This document shows, piece by piece, positions 60,344 through 64,000 of a DNA stretch of 64,000 nt. The DNA comes from CAWDVR01 sp044869805 (GTDB lineage Bacteria > Acidobacteriota > Thermoanaerobaculia > Multivoradales > SZUA-115). Positions within the stretch are counted from its first letter, which is position 1. Each line of letters begins with the position of its first letter. A program made the position numbers and the translations under genes. The DNA lies in NCBI GenBank assembly GCA_044869805.1, contig JBIOXV010000180.1:24355-88354 (forward strand), given 5' to 3'. The notes under the pieces were generated by a model. It had not been told where the DNA came from and ran no database searches. It saw only the letters and a list, made by a program, of their open reading frames with translations.

Positions 60344-61911
60344 GGCCTCACCACCCTCCAGACTTCGCGCCGCTTCGCCCCTGCGACGCTGCTCCTGTCC
60401 ACCTCCTCCAGCCAACCGTGCTCTTGGAGAATGAGGACGATCCTTCGCGCCGCCTTCCCGTCGCGGATCGCGCGGGGGCCTTTCTGGTAGATGTCGGGCA
60501 ACGAGATCAGCTTCTCTTTCCACGTGGAGTGAATCCACCGCAGCAGGCGCTCCGCCAGCGCCAGATCAGGGTCGGTCACTCCGACATCGAAGAGCCTGAG
60601 GGCCTCCTCTGCATAGAAGGTGGCCAGCTCGATACCACGAGCGAGTTGGTGCTCCGAGAGCTCCTCAAGATCGAGATCGCCGACGAGTGCGATCACTGCC
60701 GCCAACCGGGCAGCGTGCTCTGCAAGTTTGTTCGCGAAGCCGCGAATGGACTCGTACTCTCCGCCAGCACCCAGGTGCCCCTCGACGTGGTCCGCATAGC
60801 GGATCCAAAGTTCACGCGCCGTCGGCGACAGCCCGATGACGCGCGGCCTGAGCTCGTTGCGCCGACCCTCCGCCAGGGGCAGAGGTGTGCTGAGGATCGT
60901 GGACAGCTGGTCTCGATACTGCACTAGGCAGTCTTCCGCCTCCTCGGAGGGCTCCCTCCAGAACCGAGAGCCAGAAGTCGGTTCCGGGGCCGCAACCAGG
61001 ATTCGAGACAGGAGACCCTGATCGGCAATCAGCGGATCGGACAGCAAGCCAGCGGCGACTCCGGGCTGAATCAGCAGGTGGACCACGAGACGCCGGCCGG
61101 GCAAGACCAGTGGCGGTTCCCCGGCCCGTACCCGCTTGAGCGGTTCACCGTCCCACAAGGAGCTCAGGGCGGCTGCCGTCTTCAGCCTGTTGTCTGCGTT
61201 CATGCCGTGGCCACCGATGAATTGACCGCCCTCCGCCGTGGCAACCGCCAAGCAAGGCCATCCGGCGGCAAACAGCTTCGTCAGCCCTTCGAAGGTGGGC
61301 TCGGGGCAGGTCAAGACGGGAACAAGGGGCTCCTCAGGCCGGGGACCGAGCTTCTTGAGGGCTGCTCGCTTCGCCGCCAGAGTCGACTTTGTTCGGTTGA
61401 GATCCTGGCGCCGCTGCTGCTCCCATGCGGCTGCCACGATCTCGTACTCTTCTCGATCGATCGTGTACTGAGCTGCCAGTGCCTCCTCGCGGTCCCGCAC
61501 CGGCTGCAGAGCGACATCGTCGACCGTGGTCTTTCGCTCGCCAGAGCCAGCGACCGTGACCCAGTAGCTGCTGAGTGGACGGGCTGCCCCGGTGGGCAGC
61601 CTCACATCGGCGAACCCCTGCACACTCAGAGCTGCTGCGGCCAGGACGCTCTGCCCGCAGATGGCCTCGGGAGCCTGGGTTCTCTCATGGATGGCTCGGG
61701 CGGCAGGAGCGAGCACCTCACCGAGCGCTTCCATCGGGAACGACGACGCTGGAGAGGCCTTGCGATGCAACGGCCGGGGGTGCTCTCCGGCTAAAGCGGC
61801 TACAGTGGCTAAACTTGGCCCATCTCCACCACCCCTCGGAAGGCGACTGTTAGCGGAAGCCTCCCTGGTTCGATCCGCTGCCAGTGCAGCCACGTTCGAT
61901 ACGCTACGCAC
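60340..61911 (-). CDS. DUF3987 family replication-associated protein
   Basis: The 523-residue protein shows the DUF3987 pattern: PAARAIHERTQAPEAICGQSVLAAAALSVQGFADV, then a P-loop-like VAGSGERKTTVDD and a later GLLSRILVAAP segment. DUF3987 proteins accompany or fuse to PrimPol and DnaB-like helicase domains in phages, plasmids and islands, where they support replication. GTG 61911 overlaps the PrimPol stop by eight bases. The first 40 residues encode the second 9-bp array. Confidence 0.78.
   Translation of the reverse strand: MRSVSNVAALAADRTREASANSRLPRGGGDGPSLATVAALAGEHPRPLHRKASPASSFPMEALGEVLAPAARAIHERTQAPEAICGQSVLAAAALSVQGFADVRLPTGAARPLSSYWVTVAGSGERKTTVDDVALQPVRDREEALAAQYTIDREEYEIVAAAWEQQRRQDLNRTKSTLAAKRAALKKLGPRPEEPLVPVLTCPEPTFEGLTKLFAAGWPCLAVATAEGGQFIGGHGMNADNRLKTAAALSSLWDGEPLKRVRAGEPPLVLPGRRLVVHLLIQPGVAAGLLSDPLIADQGLLSRILVAAPEPTSGSRFWREPSEEAEDCLVQYRDQLSTILSTPLPLAEGRRNELRPRVIGLSPTARELWIRYADHVEGHLGAGGEYESIRGFANKLAEHAARLAAVIALVGDLDLEELSEHQLARGIELATFYAEEALRLFDVGVTDPDLALAERLLRWIHSTWKEKLISLPDIYQKGPRAIRDGKAARRIVLILQEHGWLEEVDRSSVAGAKRREVWRVVRP
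61789..61815. repeat. Second 9-bp array (three GGCTAAA-type units)
   Basis: GGCTAAAGC, GGCTACAGT and GGCTAAACT follow each other without gaps from 61789 to 61815. They are the same 9-bp unit as at 60217-60243, 1.5 kb away, inside the DUF3987 gene and in a different reading register. This uses a rare TTA codon twice. Confidence 0.7.
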
Positions 61912-62668
61912 GGCCCACCCTCCGGCGAAGCTCTCGCCCCGCGATGCTGTCCACGGTGCGGGTGATCTTGTCCTCGGTCAGGGGTGGCCGGCACCGGGTC
62001 CCGTTCCAGCAGAGCAGCAGGCCCAACACGACCCAGGGATCGACATCCCGGCGCAGCAGATGCCCGGCCAGTTTTGCGATGGCGTTGTTGCGGCCACCCT
62101 CCGTCACACCCTGGGAGACAAGCGCCCGCCACTCCTCGGGAGGGTGAGCCCGCGGCGTGCTCCGCTCGAGCGCGGCCTCGAGCAGCCAGGCCGGTGCCTC
62201 GGCAACGCTCGACTCGGTGAGGGGCACCTCCCACCGGTAGTGGGTGCCCGAGGGGTGGACCGACGGCGGGACGACGACATACCCGCCAATGCCTCTGAGG
62301 TCGACGCCAGGGAAGAGGCTCACGGCGTTGCGGATCTCGACCGCTGTCCGATAGAAGAGATGGAAGCCGCGTCCGGTCACGCTCCTCGCCGTCGCGGGAA
62401 GCTCTCGGTCCTCGGCCCTCAGGCGGAGCAACGCGGCCGGCTCGTCGAGGTCCACGACCACCAGACCACTCGAGATCGCCAGCCCGACGTTGGCTGCTGG
62501 ACAGGCCTCCCACCACCGATGGATGCGGTTCGGGTCGGTCGTGGCGTCCAGGTGCCCGTGCGTCGTCCGGGGGGCCTTGCCTCGTGGACGCACCGGGAAG
62601 ACCGAGAACCCACGACGGGCATAGTCGGCGGCGGCTGTTGCAAGAGGGCTCGAGTGCAATCGACTCAT
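61904..62668 (-). CDS. Bifunctional primase-polymerase (PrimPol, archaeo-eukaryotic primase fold)
   Basis: The 254-residue protein has YARRGFSVFPVRPRGKAP at the N-terminus, the catalytic VVVDLDE (Asp73, Asp75), a SVTGRGFHLFY segment with the family His, and DLRGIGGYVVVPPSVHPSG. These are the hallmarks of the Prim-Pol domain found in phages, plasmids and phage-inducible islands. A C-terminal helical domain of about 80 residues follows. ATG 62668 overlaps the AlpA-type gene stop. Confidence 0.88.
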   Translation of the reverse strand: MSRLHSSPLATAAADYARRGFSVFPVRPRGKAPRTTHGHLDATTDPNRIHRWWEACPAANVGLAISSGLVVVDLDEPAALLRLRAEDRELPATARSVTGRGFHLFYRTAVEIRNAVSLFPGVDLRGIGGYVVVPPSVHPSGTHYRWEVPLTESSVAEAPAWLLEAALERSTPRAHPPEEWRALVSQGVTEGGRNNAIAKLAGHLLRRDVDPWVVLGLLLCWNGTRCRPPLTEDKITRTVDSIAGRELRRRVGRA

Positions 62669-62874
62669 TTCGCTACGCCCTCCCCTCCTGGTCCACTTCC
62701 CGCTGTCCCCAGGCTGTCCAGCCACGCCTCGACCTGTGAGAGCTTCCACCCCCGAGCCTGTTTTCCGAGCAGTACCGGTCGCGGAAAGCGGTTCTCGGCG
62801 ATAGAGCGGTAAAGAGACGAGCGTGGCATGCCGGTGATCTCCAGCACTTGGGTCAAGCGGAGAATGCGATCCAT
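62665..62874 (-). CDS. AlpA-family excisionase/regulator
   Basis: The 69-residue protein begins MDRILRLTQVLEITGMPRSS and continues LYRSIAENRFPRPVLLG, then WKLSQVEAWLDSL, the AlpA winged-helix pattern. AlpA proteins activate excision or replication of satellites and integrative elements. The ATG at 62874 fits family length; an upstream ATG at 62937 would add 21 residues. Its stop overlaps the PrimPol start as ATGA. It heads the coupled operon. Confidence 0.8.
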   Translation of the reverse strand: MDRILRLTQVLEITGMPRSSLYRSIAENRFPRPVLLGKQARGWKLSQVEAWLDSLGTAGSGPGGEGVAK

Positions 62875-62965
62875 CACCAAGTCCAGTAGGAAGCGTGGGC
62901 CGAGTCGAGTCTCGGACCGCGCCATGTCTGGAGGCATGTTAGGGACGGTTGAGACGCGCTGCCAC

Positions 62966-62988
62966 TAGTCCACGGGGTTCGTGGACTA
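62966..62988. terminator. Hairpin between the right-end orphan gene and the AlpA operon
   Basis: TAGTCCACG (62966-62974) and CGTGGACTA (62980-62988) form a perfect 9-bp stem with a GGGTT loop. No T-run follows. It may end the upstream transcript, or be an operator or origin structure 29 bp or more before the AlpA-type gene. Confidence 0.5.
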
Positions 62989-63041
62989 CTCGCCGAGGCG
63001 CGACCTGATCCGGGCTTTGGGAGAGAGCAAGTCCGCCCGAG

Positions 63042-63878
63042 CTAACCAACGGACGCGAGCGTGCCCGGTGGCGTCTCGAGTCGGTTGGCTTGCCGAGCTC
63101 GCTTGCCGAGCTGCTCTTGGCTCCACTCGGGGAGCGGCGGAAGGGCAAGATCGACCATGGGCAGCCGTAGGTCTGGCGGGGTCCGCCAGGTCTTGGTGGG
63201 ATCGAGCACTGGGCCCTTCAGACGCTTCTGACCCCGCGTGAAGCAGCTCTCACCGCGGCGTCGCAGCTCTTCCGCCAGTGCCAGAAAGTTGAGCTCTGAG
63301 CTCGGCACTGGAGAGAACGCCGGATCCTGCTCCATCTCGACCAGCCACATGACGTAGGCTCCCCAGAAATGAGCCGAAGGCTTGTACGTGGACCATTCAT
63401 GCAGCATGGCAGACTTCCTCCGGTAGTTCAGCGGACCGAGATCGATCCTCTTCTCGGAGAGTCCGCGAACGAATAGAGGCACCGCCTGAGTGACTCCCAG
63501 GGATTCGCCGATGGAATGGCAATTCAAGATGAACAGGAGCAGCTCACCAGCCAGGATTCCGCCGGAGAGTCCCTTCTCGATTCTCTCCTTCACATCCTCC
63601 GCCGTCAGAGCCGAACTCAAAACCGGAGACAGGCCGAAAGGCAGTAGCCCTACCGTCGGCGCCAGAGATAGCATCTGAGGCCACAACTCAGCCCTCTCCG
63701 TCTGAGACAAACCTGCCTGCGAAAAGTGCTGCTCGAAGCCTGCCAGACTCCAAAGGTGCATCCCCGCCAGAAGCTCCTGGCGTCGGGCCTTGTCCTCTGG
63801 ATGAAACATCGCCGAGAGCACGGTGAGCATCGCCGCCGGCTGGACCTTGCCATGGCCATCGGTTATCTCCAGAACCAC
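63042..63878 (-). CDS. Orphan protein of the accessory region
   Basis: The 278-residue protein is mostly helical and has a hydrophobic central segment (GGILAGELLLFILNCHSIG). I do not recognise it. The C-terminal 80 residues are basic and Pro-rich (KRLKGPVLDPTKTWRTPPDLRLP). GTG 63878 is the likely start. It is upstream of and in line with the AlpA-PrimPol operon, separated by a hairpin. It could be a phage-like structural or regulatory gene; nothing in the sequence decides this. Confidence 0.5.
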   Translation of the reverse strand: MVLEITDGHGKVQPAAMLTVLSAMFHPEDKARRQELLAGMHLWSLAGFEQHFSQAGLSQTERAELWPQMLSLAPTVGLLPFGLSPVLSSALTAEDVKERIEKGLSGGILAGELLLFILNCHSIGESLGVTQAVPLFVRGLSEKRIDLGPLNYRRKSAMLHEWSTYKPSAHFWGAYVMWLVEMEQDPAFSPVPSSELNFLALAEELRRRGESCFTRGQKRLKGPVLDPTKTWRTPPDLRLPMVDLALPPLPEWSQEQLGKRARQANRLETPPGTLASVG

Positions 63879-63972
63879 ACCTGTCCAAGATCGGTTTTGA
63901 CGACGTCCTCCCGGCGAGGCATCATGGGCCTGCGAAGGTTCCAGATGACCTGCAGCACGGGAGGACGACTCG

Positions 63973-64000
63973 ATGATACGTGTAGCGAGCGTGTTCAGCC
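63973..64000 (+). mobile_element. Start of a probable IS transposase gene, cut by the window edge
   Basis: GGGAGG (63959-63964) precedes ATG 63973, which opens MIRVASVFS before the window ends. IS4-type transposases with an N-terminal DUF4372 often begin M-(I/V)-R-x-x-S-(V/L)-FSQLL, so this may be the 5' end of an insertion sequence. Only nine codons are visible, so the call is tentative. Confidence 0.35.

Overview
The window is a roughly 70% G+C chromosomal segment of a Gram-negative bacterium. It has an outer-membrane-type beta-barrel, periplasmic YceI and RND/MMPL proteins, futalosine-route menaquinone genes (mqnP, mqnE, a ubiX homologue) and a large secreted PKD protein ending in a DGFESGD..WS tail. 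Together these suggest an Acidobacteriota-like lineage such as Thermoanaerobaculia. That placement is an inference; no rRNA gene is present to settle it.

Layout, left to right. 1-8.3 kb is one compact operon: a type III polyketide synthase, an ICMT-type methyltransferase, an acyl carrier protein, a fatty acyl-AMP ligase, an FAD oxidoreductase, a YceI lipid-binding protein and an MMPL exporter. It reads as a cluster that makes, methylates, oxidises and exports a phenolic or quinone lipid. 8.3-17 kb holds the PKD protein, a radical SAM protein, tRNA-Leu(GAG), secG and the glycolytic block gap-pgk-tpiA. 17-31 kb holds a hicBA pair (hicA without a normal start codon), a sigma-54 two-component system facing a perfect -24/-12 promoter, tsaD, an aminotransferase/sulfotransferase pair, an NYN ribonuclease, ubiX, an OmpR-type two-component system and a DUF2231-Rieske fusion. 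31.3-33.5 kb is a small accessory insert with VapBC and an EVE-HNH endonuclease. 33.6-41.7 kb returns to core genes: mqnP, mqnE, a deoxynucleoside kinase, panBCD, thiG and a GT-C type membrane protein.

From tRNA-Arg(ACG) at 41.8 kb to the right edge the sequence is accessory. The first part (42.5-54.6 kb) carries a frameshifted single-chain restriction-modification enzyme, RadC, small orphan genes behind repeated promoter-like boxes, an ECF-like sigma factor with a truncated second copy, a TPR membrane protein, a tyrosine recombinase and a stand-alone HsdR-N-like nuclease. After a secreted orphan and a PIN/Xre-ImmA pair with a palindromic operator, 58.3-62.9 kb is a minus-strand operon in which every junction overlaps: AlpA, PrimPol, DUF3987, zinc ribbon, ParB-like, Mom-like and a terminase-small-subunit-like protein. 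This resembles the replication and packaging core of a phage satellite. Inside two of its coding regions lie 9-bp arrays of GGCTAAA whose DNA sequence is kept in three different reading registers. The right edge appears to cut into an IS transposase gene.

The best candidates for something undescribed are this satellite-like operon with its 9-bp arrays, the repeated promoter boxes beside the sigma factor, and the phenolic-lipid cluster.
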